Source of the DNA: Gigaspora margarita
Lineage: Eukaryota; Glomeromycota; Glomeromycetes; Diversisporales; Gigasporaceae
Assembly: GCA_009809945.1 (NCBI GenBank)
Contig: WTPW01001144.1
Coordinates: 77,072-141,071 of the forward strand
Direction: 5' to 3'
Length of the DNA stretch: 64,000 bases
Positions 46,818 to 57,839 of this stretch are shown here, piece by piece. Made by a program: the position numbers and the translations under genes. Under the pieces are notes generated by a model. It saw nothing but the letters and a program-made list of their open reading frames with translations, did not search any database and was not told the origin of the DNA. Every line of letters starts with the position of its first letter. Position 1 is the stretch's first letter.

Positions 46818-47448
46818 TTTTTTTTTTAAATTTTAACTACCTTTATTAAATTTTTAAATTCGGATACAAGTATACAAATAATCATTTAAAGTCTTTGGGT
46901 AGGCGTCAACCTGGCTACTACATTGTGCGCCCAAGTAGGGTTGTCTCACTGAAACACTTTATCTCCCAGCAAGCCCTACTGGTTATTGACCCAGACAACC
47001 ACCTGTTGGTATAATTCACAGTTCAGATGCGCTGCCATGTGTTCTTGAAGTATCCTTTCAGACTCAGCCTCAAAATATGTCATGTGACTTCAGTTATTCA
47101 AATCGTAGTTCTAGCACAAGGACAAACCCAAAGGTTTTGATCCTGACTACTCGTAGCACCCTCCACTGAGGACCGCCAATTGACATCGCATAAATGAGGG
47201 TACAACTAGCTACACATGCACTTTTGGTGCCTAATTTGAGTAGTTTGCCTGAAGGTTCCACACTAGCTGCAATACCTGCAACCCACTACGGGTATTGTCT
47301 ATTCAAAACCCTCTAATCTATGCTATTCTTCCCGATATGGTAGGACCCACAAACATAGAATTATGATTTTGCTACCACTGAAAATTGAACCAGCACCTTC
47401 TGATTTGCATCCTCAGAGCATAACCGCTATGCTATCGACCCGGAGGAT
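46818..47448 (-). mobile_element. tRNA-derived SINE inserted in polB, with ~14-bp TSD
   Basis: On the minus strand it starts with a tRNA-like head: A box TAGCATAGCGG (47424-47434) and B box GGTTCAATTTT (47381-47391). It ends in an A-rich tail at 46818-46830. TATTTTCTAGTTTA (46804-46817) and TATTTTCTAGCTTA (47449-47462) are the target duplication, one mismatch. The centre is homologous to the SINE at 11691; the head and 3' third are different. It splits the CWIC...H zinc region of the polymerase. Confidence 0.75.
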
Positions 47449-48593
47449 TATTTTCTAGCTTATAATTAAACTATAATGCCTTATTTTCTAAGCATTTGAC
47501 TTTATCTTTATCAATAATAAATTTTTCTTTACATATCCAACAACTATTTGCTTTATTGAATTTCTTTTTGTCTTTGTCAGTCTCAATTCAATCATGTTTT
47601 ATAGCTAAAACTCTATTAATTTTAACCAATTCCTTATTGATTCTTTTAACAAACTCCTGAGTAGCATTTTCTTCTCTATATAGGAATGGGCCCCATACCT
47701 CTCTAGTATCAATCCAGTGAACCAAGTAGCAAAAGCTATTGGCCTTTTGTTCAGCAAGCTTTTGCATTTGCCCTCTATATTTCTCATCACATTTCTTATT
47801 ATCTGCCTCAAAGTCAGCTATAATAACACATAGAGCATTAATCATTCGTTCATAGTTTTTAAACTTTTCAAAGTTATTATCATCCTTGATAGGTAATTTG
47901 ACTCTTTGGGTTGCTTCTTCTAAGTCGAAACAATGTTCTTGATAATAGGCTAGAGATTTTTCTAATCAGTTTATAGTACATTTTCTACAAATATATCTTT
48001 TACCATGATGAGTGGTATTTTTGAAAACTAGCCCATCTAAATTTTTAATCCAAAGAAAGTGGTTTTTTGCTCGTACTTATCATCTTCAGATTTAGTAATA
48101 TCTATAAGAGCCATGAGGTCAATAATATGTTGTCTATTATAGTTCTTGCTAGCAAATACTACTTTAGGTATTGCTGTTTCTTTTTTCTATTTCCAAACAT
48201 TAATCGAAATATCTGGATTCATCTCTTCTATCTTATTGAATATATGTAAGCAAATTGGTATAGGCATTGGGATTCCATCTAAATTAACAATATTCAAGTA
48301 TTGCTTATAATCCCTTTTAGTAAATATTCAATTAAGATGATATGTATGTCCATCTTTATTAGCAAAATAACAAGCTAATGTACCTTGAAGACAATTATCA
48401 GATGTTATACCAGTAATTGGATCAATTATTTCTGAATTATCAGGATTGATTGTACATTTGGTATTAGTAAGCTTCTTTGGAGTTGAGATATATGATCTAC
48501 TAGTTGTTCTTGGAAGAGTATAAGCTTCAATAGTTAACATTTCAATTCTTACCAAATTCATTCCTGATCCTTCTTGCATAAATGAGTCTATAG

Positions 48594-48770
48594 AGGACCC
48601 CGAAATATATATAGATAGGTCAGGTATGAGTTTGCTTATTTTTGAGATTTTTTATGCAGATCTTTTCTATTTATAGTATTTTTTGCTTATTTTTGAAGTT
48701 TTTTGCAAATCTTTCCTTTTTTAGTAACTCTATAATTAACCTGACCTATCTATGTATATTTCAGGATCCT
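48594..48770. mobile_element. hAT-like MITE in polB with perfect 8-bp TSD
   Basis: GTCTATAG flanks both sides exactly (48586-48593, 48771-48778). Ends AGGACCCCGAAATATAT and complement of AGGATCCTGAAATATAC, inverted over about 30 bp. 177 bp, no coding. Confidence 0.8.
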
Positions 48771-49623
48771 GTCTATAGTATTATCTATTTCTGATATAGA
48801 TAAATTTATATGTTCATTGATATCTTTTTCTGTAAGAATAACATGCATGAGGCTTCTGTGATAAGCAATTATAGTTAATGGACTTTTAAGTTTGCCCTTC
48901 TCTTTGCTAACATGCCCAGAATATATACATTAAGCAATTAATGCAGTTTTTATTTGATCTTTTTTATACAATTCAGCTTTAAGGACTCTTGTAATTTGTT
49001 CTTTTGCATTTGCTATAAGCTGAGGCATATATGGGCTTCTAAATAATTATTGGAGTTTTCAACATAATGATTGAATCTATATTTTATATTTTCAGGAGAT
49101 GGAATAACTGCTTGCTATAAACTCATTGTTGTTAAGTTTCGATAAGGTCTTAATAGATCTTAATTAGATTCACATTCTTCGAACATTAACTCTTTGTTCG
49201 TTAGTCTATAGTTTTTTCTTATTGGTTTACCACCAAAATTATCTTCTATCTTTATGATATTTCTTTTTGGATAGTTATAGAGCAAGGTTCTACCTAATTC
49301 AGACCATTTTTAATCAGCATTTATATTATATTTATCTTCCATATTATCAAACCATTCTGTATCATTTTGAGGATGATTATTTGAAGGCACATTCTGAATA
49401 GGTAATAAGAATGTATTGTTTAATAAAATTAAATCATCTACTGGAACATGGTTTTGTATCAGAATTTGATCTATAGCTGAATTTTGTAGTAATAGTGTTA
49501 GAGCTACAATAGGATTTTGGTTATTACTAGATTTACATAGAAATTTATGATTTAAGTATGCATTATGATCTCAAGTCTTTTTGAAATCATCCTTTTCACA
49601 CCTAGAACATAGAGGTAACATTT

Positions 49624-50181
49624 TGTATATAGGTGCTGGTATTCTGTTGTTTGTATTAATATACCAGAATTTTTGTTTAAATTAAAATTTTTATATTTAT
49701 ATACCATGATAGGTGAATATACTTGTGATTGTTTACTCAGAATAGGAGTCATTTGTGGATGTACTTGTTGTCAGCCTGAAGGATGCCATGAATATTGGAA
49801 GGCTAGAAAGCATTTTTCTTGCAAAGTTTGTAGTAAACTGACTAGCTCTAAACCTGGCCTTTGTAGAAAGCATACTAATAAATATTATATAACCTAGTAT
49901 ATTAATAGACTTCAGGAAAAGGCTCAGGAGCTTCTACTTTATAAAAATTGATATGATTGGATTAGCTGATGACATGATCAATTTTTTATCATCACTCTAA
50001 TATATATGAATGACAATGTGATCAAATTTTTATTGTCTTCTAGCTAAATAAAAATTTACACTAAGCTAAAGTATATAAAATTGCTATAAAATATAGCAGA
50101 ATGGTAATTAAAATGATTTTTAAACTTCATTTATATAGAGGTGTGAAAAAAGTGACCCAGAACTCCTATTTAGGCCCTACT
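49624..50181. repeat. Maverick right terminal inverted repeat
   Basis: Reverse-complement partner of 30530-31087, ending CTCCTATTTAGGCCCTACT before the TCTGT duplication. Confidence 0.9.
49706..49897 (+). CDS. Small cysteine-rich zinc-binding ORF inside the TIR
   Basis: 63 residues from the second methionine (an earlier ATG at 49673 adds 11). Cysteines and histidines: C-D-C near the start, C-G-C-T-C-C, a C-H pair, then C-K-V-C and G-L-C-R-K-H, enough for two or three zinc sites. After the stop the frame continues with R-L-Q-E-K-A-Q-E-L-L, so the original protein was probably longer. The mirrored copy in the left TIR has a stop. Family not recognised; a nucleic-acid-binding role is plausible from the ligands only. 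Confidence 0.45.
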   Translation: MIGEYTCDCLLRIGVICGCTCCQPEGCHEYWKARKHFSCKVCSKLTSSKPGLCRKHTNKYYIT

Positions 50182-50186
50182 TCTGT

Positions 50187-51610
50187 CTTGTCATTTTCCT
50201 CTTTGAGGAAGCCGTAAAGAAATGAAGATGGCATTTACTATTCTGATAGCATACAATATGTAAAGTTAATTTGTTTAGAATTATTAAGTTTTTTATACAA
50301 AGCTTACTTGCTTTCTATAAGTAGTTAAGTTGAGTTAGCTTGTATCAGAATTATTATGATTTCTAATATAAATTACTATAATAAATTCTGTTACAAAGCA
50401 TGCTATTCTCGAACAATATAGATGTATTTAAATTAGTTTATATTAAAATTATCATGAATTCTGCATGAATTAACACAAAAAAATTGTTGTAGAACTTACT
50501 GTTTTGGTGATATACATTTTGTGATTAAGTTAGTTTCAATAGAAAAATTATGATTTTTTTTATAAGTTGCTTAAAAACTATGTTACAGTGGCACACTGTA
50601 TATAGAAAGTTAGTTAGCATTGGAATTATTGTAATTTCTGTCATGAGTTAGGCCACGCCAATTTGATTCTTTGTTTAACATGATCCCCCCCCTCTATTTT
50701 TTAAAATTTATATGAGTCCAAAACACATTAATAGTAATTAATAGTATTTGCCCCCCCTTAATTTTTTAAATTTTATATAACTAATATATGTAAAATCAAC
50801 TAATAAAATTGCAGTATTATTATTTTTGTATTTTTTTTCCAATGCCCACCCCCCTCTTACAGTTATTTTATGTTATGTTAAACCAAGAATCAATTTGGTC
50901 TGGCCTTACTATAAAAAAAAAATTGGTACAGAAGTTAACTCTCTATTCTGGTAATACACAATATGTGATTAATGTTGGCAATAAAACTATTGTGATTTCT
51001 ATAATAAGTTACTGTAAAAAATTTTTTACAGAACATCTGGTGGCAAAAAATATGAAATTGAGTTAGTTTGCATTAGAATTATCATGATTTTTACTATAAA
51101 AATTTTTACAGAACTTACTATTCTGGTGTACACAGTATGTGGTTAATGTTTAGTTAGTTCTGTATTTGAATCAATGAATTAAGTTGCTGTAAAAAATTCT
51201 GCTATAGAACTTGCTATTCTGATAGCATATAGCTTGTATTAGAATTATTGTAATTTTATTATGAGGTACAGTACAGAGCTGACAAAAACTCTGTTACATA
51301 ATTTATTCACTATTTTGGTAATACACAATATGTAGTTAAGATTATGTTAATTTGCATTGGAATTATAGTGATTTGATTGTAAGCTACTGTAAAAATACTG
51401 CTACAGATCTTGTATTTTATAATAAATTGCATGTGATTATAGTTGAGTTAATTTGTATTGAACTTACTATGATTTCAATACAAGTTATTGTCAAAAATTC
51501 TGAAACACAGTATAAAATTAATAATGAGTTAATTTGCATTGAAATTATTATAAATTCTATTATAAGTTTCTGAAAAAATTCTGTTACTTACCATTTCAGA
51601 CAAATGAATG
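50187..51610. repeat. ~100-bp satellite, right of the Maverick
   Basis: Same unit words as the array at 28.4-29.1 kb (TTACTATTCTGGTAxxACA, TATGTxxTTAAGxTTxxGTTA, TGTAAAAATTCTGxTACA), with landmarks near 50255, 50400, 50500, 50955, 51120, 51215 and 51310. A Harbinger-like MITE interrupts at 50651-50905. Confidence 0.6.
50651..50905. mobile_element. PIF/Harbinger-like MITE, TTA target
   Basis: Ends GGCCACGCCAATTTGATTCT and complement of GGCCAGACCAAATTGATTCT; TTA on both sides (50648-50650, 50906-50908). The interior has three C-runs. GGCCACGC termini are shared with the element at 3894. Confidence 0.75.
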
Positions 51611-52394
51611 TTAGCAAAAAATGTTAGAGATAAGAAATAATATGGATCTATATGTATATATATGTGTATATGTGCAGTTTATAAGAATAGATTTTGACAA
51701 ATTGCACTATATTTCAAATATTCCAATTAGAATAAATTTACCAGGTATGCAATATTACAATAATGGACATAAACAAGATAAATTTTTTAAATTTTGTATT
51801 GAAAAAATCAATCTAAAAATAAAAATTATGCTTGGTTAAATGCAAAAAGAAAGTGGCAGTGCTATTGATGAATAATACAGGTTAAGGAGTCAAACTAAAT
51901 AATTGTAGAATTGGATATAGCATTAATGTTGTACCTTATATTAACACTTGTTTCAGATGTTAATTTTTTTTGCTAGCATTAACTGATCAATATTGATTGG
52001 TCTAAATTAAGCTCTAATCTTACCCTAAACCTACCCTAACTTAGGCTGATCAACATTTGAGGTAGGCATTAATCTGAGGTATGATATTAAACTATATAGC
52101 AATCTTTTTTGTACATTAATTTTATGTAACATTATGTACATCTGATGTCATTGGACAATTAAATTGCTCCAAAATTATATATTTTTTCATTTTAAAATTT
52201 TGTATAACCTATTGTACATTAGCAACAAATCACTTCGATAATTTCAAAGTCCGATTTGCTATATAAATTGGATGTGTATGACAAATGCATAAATCTCTTC
52301 TTTTATCCAATAATAGCAACTTACTAAAAGAAAAAAAAATAAAAAAAAATAAAAAACAGAATTTTTATAGATATTTGTATCTTAGAAATTGGAT
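51611..52394. other. No gene supported
   Basis: A frame at 51621-51839 has no family features. Degenerate CCCTAAACCTACCCTAAC words at about 52023. Possibly the 5' flank or terminal region of the MULE. Confidence 0.45.
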
Positions 52395-54230
52395 CCCTTT
52401 TTGATACCTTTGCTGAAGCATGTGTAGCTATTAAAAATTATGCTACCAAAACCAACATAGTATTGTTTAGGTAAAACATCCAAGAATCCAGATAGCAGCA
52501 GCTATAGACAGGCATACTTCATTTGTGAGAAATAGAGAAAATATAGTGCAAAAGAAGAGAATTATACTACTAAACAAACTGGGTGTTGTTTTTGTATTGG
52601 TATAAATTACTGCAAATGCATGAATAAGTTTGTAATTATAAAATCTATTCTAGAACATAACCATGAGATTTGTTTTGAAGAACAAAATTTAGTACTACCA
52701 TATGTAAATTTAACCAAAATGATCTTGGATTAATTGAGAAGCTTTCTGATGATGAACTTCAAACCAAAGATATTTTTTCAGTATGAGCTCAGTTAGTTTG
52801 AAATATGTTCATAAGCCCAATGTTTACAATGCTATAAGCTATTAACTCCAACGTAAATTACAAGATTTAAGTAAAATAGAGATATTGCTTAAATCTCTAA
52901 AAAATAATAACAATATTATAGGTCAGTGTTTTTAAATTACATTGTAGAAAAAAAATTGAATTGTTAACTGCATTTTCATGTAATATTTGTTAAATTATTT
53001 AAACTGCTTAAAATTTTTTATTATATAAATACATTATTGTAGGTGATATTGCTATAAAGCCAGCACACAATGATGAGCATGATCAAGATGGTAAGTTTAC
53101 ACAAGCTGTATTTTGGTCTTACTGTAATGCAATTCATAAATTTGCAATAGCAAAGGATGTATTAATTATTGATATGATATACAAAACTAATAAATTCTCA
53201 ATGCCTCTAGTAGTTATTTGTAGTATTGATCATTTTGGATCATTATAACCTCTAGTATATGCTCTTATTTATTCAGAAACTTGGGACTTTTATTGTTGGA
53301 TAATGCAACAGTTAAATAAAGTATTAACTATTTTAACTGGTGATGCACATGTAACAACAATTATAAATGATAGAGGATTGGCTCCTATGGCTGCAACTTC
53401 ATTGGTTTTTTCTTATACAAAACATCAACTTTGTATTTGGCACCTTTTTAAAAACATTCAAAATAAACTTAAAAAGAACATTGAAGTTGACAAATTTATT
53501 TCTGATATTCAAAAACTTATATATAGTAATATATCAATAAATCAATTTAATAAAGAGATAGAAGAATTATGGAAATGATTTTCAAGTGCAAGAACCTATA
53601 TGTATGAAGCCTGGATGCTATACAAAGAAAGTTGGCTTGCACCATATGTGAATAATAATATTAACCTTGATATAAAATCAACTTAATGCATCAAAAGTCT
53701 TTATAGTAAGTTGAAGGGAGTCGAGAACTACATCATTCCAGTTGACAAGCTACTTTTAATTATTTGGCGACAATTGCAAGAACTTTCTCAAAAACCTGCT
53801 TCTGAGACATTCTTGCATCAAAACTGTTATACTCAAGATAAAACTGATTTAGAACTGAAGAAAATGCAGTTAATATGTTTACAGTATATATTTAAGACAT
53901 TTATTAAGCCACAAGAAGATCTTGCAATAATCATTACATGTGTAATTACCTATAAAAATGGAATTTACAATATAATACAAATAGATGGTCCAAAAAATTT
54001 AACTTACATAGTACAGCTTGGAAAACCTAGTACCTGCACATGTTATTATCCATAGTGTACAAGGACCCCATATCAACATATAATTACAGTATATTTATAG
54101 CATTTGCATATTCATGTACTACCAAATAAAGTTCACAAGCATTGGCATATACAACAAACTTTAGAATTAAAGTATGTTATAGATAATGTTCCTCTACCTG
54201 TTATACGAATTTTCAAGCAGTTGCCACAGT
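52395..54230 (+). pseudogene. FAR1-type MULE transposase, decayed
   Basis: Blocks in order: FAR1 DNA-binding zinc domain (F-D-T-F-A-E-A near 52410; K-Q-T-G-C-C-F-C-I near 52580; E-H-N-H-E-I near 52660); a GT-AG intron that fits at about 52921-53040; the MULE catalytic core, with the first aspartate in L-I-I-D-M-I-Y-K-T-N (53171) and the second in I-I-N-D-R-G-L-A (53369), then C-I-W-H-L-F-K-N-I; and a SWIM-like C-T-C...Q-H-I at about 54020-54085, where the second cysteine is replaced. Many stops. Mutator-like transposases cut and paste elements with long TIRs and 9-bp duplications; the TIRs were not located. The gene resumes beyond the LTR retrotransposon inserted at 54236. Confidence 0.75.
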
Positions 54231-54235
54231 GTTAT

Positions 54236-54563
54236 TGTCATTGGGTTAAGTAATATAGGGTTAACTACACCGAAATTTGTCTCAATAGATCACTCGCTTA
54301 TTTATCTCTTTTGTTATGAAAGATTTAGTATTTTATTTATTTTTATTAAATGTGACCTTGCGTGAAATTAATAAAGAGACTCTCATTCTTCTATTTTTAC
54401 AGTTATTATTTATACCCCTTACAGACTATTACGTCATATGATAATTACTCTAATATGCTATTACTAATTACATTGTTTATTTAACTCTATACTCTATACT
54501 TTGCTATTATCATTATTTTGCAAGGTTATTTTGATCGTCACTATTACAGTCACTCACATGACA
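54236..54563 (-). repeat. 3' LTR of the retrotransposon
   Basis: 328 bp, TGTCATTGGGTTAAG to CACTCACATGACA; carries an 11-bp extra segment near 54316 relative to the other LTR. Confidence 0.9.
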
Positions 54564-54656
54564 TGAGCTAGAACCCCAATAACTTCATCTTTGAAGTTTC
54601 ATACTAATATTCATACAACGATCCCATATCCAACTATGCTTGACATCATTAATATC

Positions 54657-56405
54657 TTATTTCTTCCTACTGATCGAATAAATGTTCTTAAAGCTGCTGA
54701 GAACTTTCATGAATACCCAATCAACCAGAATACCACTTAGCTCGATTTTCCCTCCTGAATCAAAACCTATTATACTCGTAATATGAGTAAGACCACCTAT
54801 GGTTATCCTTTTCACAACCTTTCCCATTGTCCTAAACAAACATTCACATATTCGTTTAATCTTCATAATCACCAATCTGTTATCATCATGTATTCCATTA
54901 ATCTTTTCCATTACTAGCTTTATCCTCATATTAATTACTTTCATCGTTTCATATTCAAATTTATATGTATCACAATTCATCAGTTTTATCAATGCATATC
55001 GATATTCCATTGTCTCAGAAGACATTATTCCAGGATCGAATATTTTACCTTCAAATAAATCATTACACCATCTAATTTTAATAAATACTATATGCATATT
55101 CTTTTTGGTATCAAATTCATTTGCACAACGTTTCTCAACCTTCTCAGCATCAACTCTTTGTTGATAACAACATTTGAAATTGTTTATTCAACTAGCGTGA
55201 TCCATATCATCCATATCAGCAAGCATTTGATAACATATGAATACCGTATGCTTATTCATCTCAATTCCAATATCCTTCTCATAATGATTCCTGGCAATAA
55301 ATGTTCCACCACAATTAACAATACATGCAGATTTCTGATAATAATTAACTGCCTTGTATTCATCCTTTTTTACACTATATTCATTTTCATAATGATATCT
55401 AATTATAAATATTTCATCAAAATTAGCCATTGTTGCAGACTCTTGATTATAAATAGACGCCTTATGCTTGTTTTCAAATGTCCTAGGAATTTCAATTTTA
55501 CTTTTTTCTATGTCTAATTCAGCTTCAATTGTTACATTAACAAATTTATTTTCTTTAGGCTTCCAATATTTATCGTATGCATTACCGATCATAGATGACC
55601 AATCCAAAAGTTCATTCCTCAAATTTTCAACTTCGTTGTTTTTGACTTTCTCCAGTTCACTTGTTATCCCAATTATATGTTCAACAGTTTCAGCTTCATG
55701 ACTGATTTTGTCAATATCCATTTTATCAAATATATCTAATGATTTTGTATCTTTCTAAAGAATTTCATTATAATAAGCAATAGTCAAATCTTTATTATTT
55801 GTCTCATTCATCTCTTTGCCATCATTCGTGATTCCACCTATCTTCACCTTATTTTCTACTTCTTACAAATGTTTTTCCATAATCTCTGCAATTGTCTTTG
55901 CAGCATCAAATGATATGAGACTTAATGGTATAACCTTGCTACGACATGGTTCGTTCAAACCAGAAATAAACCAATATATTAGATCCTCTTCATCAACGGC
56001 ATATCTTACTTGTCCTGCACATGTATCAAAACGGTATGTATACAATTCAACAGATTCGTCTTCCCTCTGTTTCATTTGAATTAACTCAACGATCTTGGCT
56101 TCCAAATTGTTGTCTGTTTCTACTTGTTCATCATTGCTAATACCTTTAATTTTCTTAACAATGGCAACTTTCAATGCATCCCAATTATCGTCTGATGCAT
56201 TTATTAATTCCATTACCAATGATTTTATTACATCTGACATATGATTACAAATCCTCCTGTATTTGGTTATATCATTCCACTTTTTTGACATGGCATAACT
56301 CTCATAATCATACAGAAATCCTTCTATACCATCGAACTCACTTTCTCCATGGTAATACAGTTTTCCAATGCCTAAGCCACCCATGCTCAAATATAGTCTC
56401 ACCAA
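54657..56405 (-). pseudogene. Chimeric Gag / Sel1-like-repeat / unknown ORF of the LTR element
   Basis: One frame of 583 codons with only three internal stops (TAA 55863-55865, TAG 55755-55757, TGA 55188-55190). Codons 1-181 match a retrotransposon Gag domain (D-Y-E-S-Y-A, W-D-A-L-K-V-A, a Q-R-E-D-E-S-V-E-L-Y-T-Y-R-F motif, then F-I-S-G-L). The middle (about 55188-55721) contains two or three Sel1-like repeats (K-A-x-x-Y-Y-Q-K-S-A, then Y-E-K-D-I-G-I-E), preceded by a W-S-S-x-I-G-N-A-Y-D-K-Y-W segment. The last 146 residues are unrecognised. Sel1 repeats are a large host family in these fungi, so this looks like host sequence captured by a retroelement. Each stop is one transition from a Gln or Arg codon. 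Confidence 0.75.
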
Positions 56406-56465
56406 CTAAGGAAATTGCAATCTATTGTCAANATGCGATCGACTTTTGCTTACCCAGGTCCTATT

Positions 56466-56782
56466 TGTCACAGGGTTAAGCGATATAGGGTTAACTACAC
56501 TGAAATCTGTCTTGATAGATCACTCGCTTATTTATCTCTTTTGTTAGTATTTTATTTATTTTTATTAAATGTGACCTTGCATGAAATTAATAAAAAAACT
56601 CTCGTTCTTCTATTTTTACAGTTATTATTTATACCCTTTACAGACTATTACATCATATGATAATCACTCTAATATGCTATTACTAATTACATTGTTTATT
56701 TAACTCTATACTCTATACTTTGCTATCATCATTATTTTGCAAGGTTATTTCGATCGTCACTATTACAGTCACTCACATGACA
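56466..56782 (-). repeat. 5' LTR of the retrotransposon
   Basis: 317 bp, TGTCACAGGGTTAAG to CACTCACATGACA. The Gag start lies 60 bp inside the element; the sequence next to the LTR (AATAGGACCTGGG on the minus strand) does not look like a standard TGG-type primer-binding site. Confidence 0.9.
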
Positions 56783-56807
56783 GTTATTATGATTTATTTA
56801 AGATATA

Positions 56808-57125
56808 ATGCAATGCGCTTTGGAGCATCTTACTGAAAATGGAAAGGTTCCAGAATTATTAAGTAATGAAAATGTTAAACAAAAAACAATTTTTAGGACA
56901 ATTAATATCGACAATGTTGTGGACTATAACAAGATTATAATGCCAGAAGTAAAGTATAAACATGGTCATTCTCCCAATAATGGATGTGTTCATAGTGCAA
57001 AGGAAAAAAAAGTAGAGTTCTTTCAAAGAAAGCTAAAAATAAACATGGCTATTCTTCCAATAAATGACATATTCATAGCACAGAAAAAAATGAAAATAGA
57101 GTTCCTTTGAAAAAAGCTAAAAACA
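56808..57125 (+). pseudogene. MULE linker region with two ~90-bp tandem units
   Basis: Continues the MULE reading after the LTR element. Two imperfect tandem units (about 56945-57037 and 57038-57125) each read K-x-K-H/M-x-x-x-x-P-x-N and a Lys-rich end. Serves as a basic linker before the OTU domain. Confidence 0.45.
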
Positions 57126-57179
57126 ATAAAATACCATATCTGAATAATGTAATACTTGATATACGTATTTCTTATAATG

Positions 57180-57690
57180 CAGTAATAGAGGTGCATAACC
57201 CAATTGGTAATGGAAATTGTGGTTTTCAGTCATTAGCTGTAGCTATTTTCAAGAATAAGGAATGCTAGAAGGATATCAAAATTAATATAAAATCTCAATT
57301 AACTAAACAAGAAGATTTCTATAGCAATATACTTGGATATAGTATTAACTAACTAATGAACATTTTATCATATATGATATTGGGATCTTTACAAGAATAC
57401 TAGTTTTATATGCTAGAGTGCACACAATTAGCAGCAGACATGTTCAACATACCAATTATAGTATTTGAAGCAGCATTTAATGCATGTCTTTTGTTTCTAC
57501 CATTTAGTCAAAAATCTAGTTATTGCAAAACACCTATTATCTTACAATAGCATGGAAATAATCACATTGCTTTAGTTAAACTTAAACCAAATAAGTCTAT
57601 ACAAGTTCCACTTCTGAACCTGCAGTACAAGCCTATTTGTAATCATTTAGATATTTTTTCAGAATGGCTTACTCTTTTCAAGTAGATTTT
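57180..57690 (+). pseudogene. OTU-like cysteine protease domain downstream of the MULE
   Basis: Reads N-P-I-G-N-G-N-C-G-F-Q-S-L-A-V-A-I-F, the OTU catalytic-cysteine block (Cys at 57218-57220; the usual Asp is Asn), then hydrophobic helices with A-A-D-M-F-N-I-P-I-I-V-F, and finally H-G-N-N-H-I-A-L-V-K with the catalytic-histidine position at 57563-57565 in the same frame. Four in-frame stops. OTU proteases remove ubiquitin; carriage of a deubiquitinase or SUMO protease by MULEs is known in other lineages (Ulp1 in KI-MULEs). Stop after F-K near 57685. Confidence 0.65.
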
Positions 57691-57839
57691 AGCATTAGAA
57701 TATATATATGCTTTATTTTATATTTGTTTATGTATCTTATATTGCATATTTCGCATTTGCATTTTGGCAAAGCAAAATGTTTATAGAAATAACAGTAATA
57801 TAGTAAGTATTGAAAAAGAAAATATTGTTTAAGTGGTTA

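Larger units (their letters stand above)
43874..49560 (-). pseudogene. polB: Maverick protein-primed family-B DNA polymerase, broken
   Basis: Minus-strand blocks follow Polinton PolB order. N-terminal helical region (about 48800-49500); P-I-C-L-H-I-F-N (about 48250); a CxxC...H...C zinc motif (about 48000); Y/I-A-D-F-E-A exonuclease motif (47790); C-W-I-C-K-E-K-F (47540) and its continuation D-Y-C-H-I-A-G-K-F (46750) across a SINE; I-F-H-N-F-x-D-Y-D-S-H (46600); F-I-D-S-x-Q-F-M-N-S-S-L (46460); W-D-A-M-L-K-M-T-G-V; motif A D-A-T-N-L-Y-S-W-A-M-S-Q (45850); motif B K-L-K-N-N-A-V-Y-S-K-T-x-E-N-V (45310); motif C G-Y-M-D-T-D-S-F (44460); C-terminus 43874-44287. The catalytic aspartates are kept, but many frameshifts and stops and three insertions kill it. 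Replicates the element from a protein primer. Confidence 0.9.
30530..50181. mobile_element. Maverick/Polinton element, 19.65 kb
   Basis: Ends start AGTAGGGCCTAAAT and finish with the complement (AG...CT, the canonical Polinton termini). TCTGT flanks both sides (30525-30529, 50182-50186); Polintons normally duplicate 6 bp, so one flanking base has probably diverged. The two 558-bp TIRs enclose a retroviral-type integrase and a protein-primed family-B polymerase, the two defining genes. Capsid, packaging-ATPase and cysteine-protease genes were not recognised. Inactivating changes and at least eight later insertions show it is a fossil. Confidence 0.9.
54236..56782 (-). mobile_element. Complete non-autonomous LTR retrotransposon, 2.55 kb
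   Basis: Two direct repeats (328 and 317 bp) start TGTCA and end TGACA; GTTAT flanks the whole (54231-54235, 56783-56787). The LTRs differ by one 11-bp indel and roughly 17 substitutions by eye, mostly transitions. Internal coding is on the minus strand, so 56466-56782 is the 5' LTR. No protease, reverse transcriptase, RNase H or integrase: it depends on a helper. Inserted in the MULE pseudogene between SWIM and OTU regions. Confidence 0.9.

Noticed and set aside
47340-47450. A functional tRNA gene on the minus strand
   Set aside because: A and B boxes are present but the acceptor stem does not pair and the unit continues into a 631-bp SINE with target duplications.
54799-55701. Plus-strand ORFs of 77-141 aa
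   Set aside because: Shadows of the minus-strand Gag/Sel1 frame of the LTR retrotransposon.
55188-56405. Independent host Sel1 gene
   Set aside because: It is in the same frame as Gag and lies between two LTRs with a shared GTTAT duplication, so it belongs to the retrotransposon.
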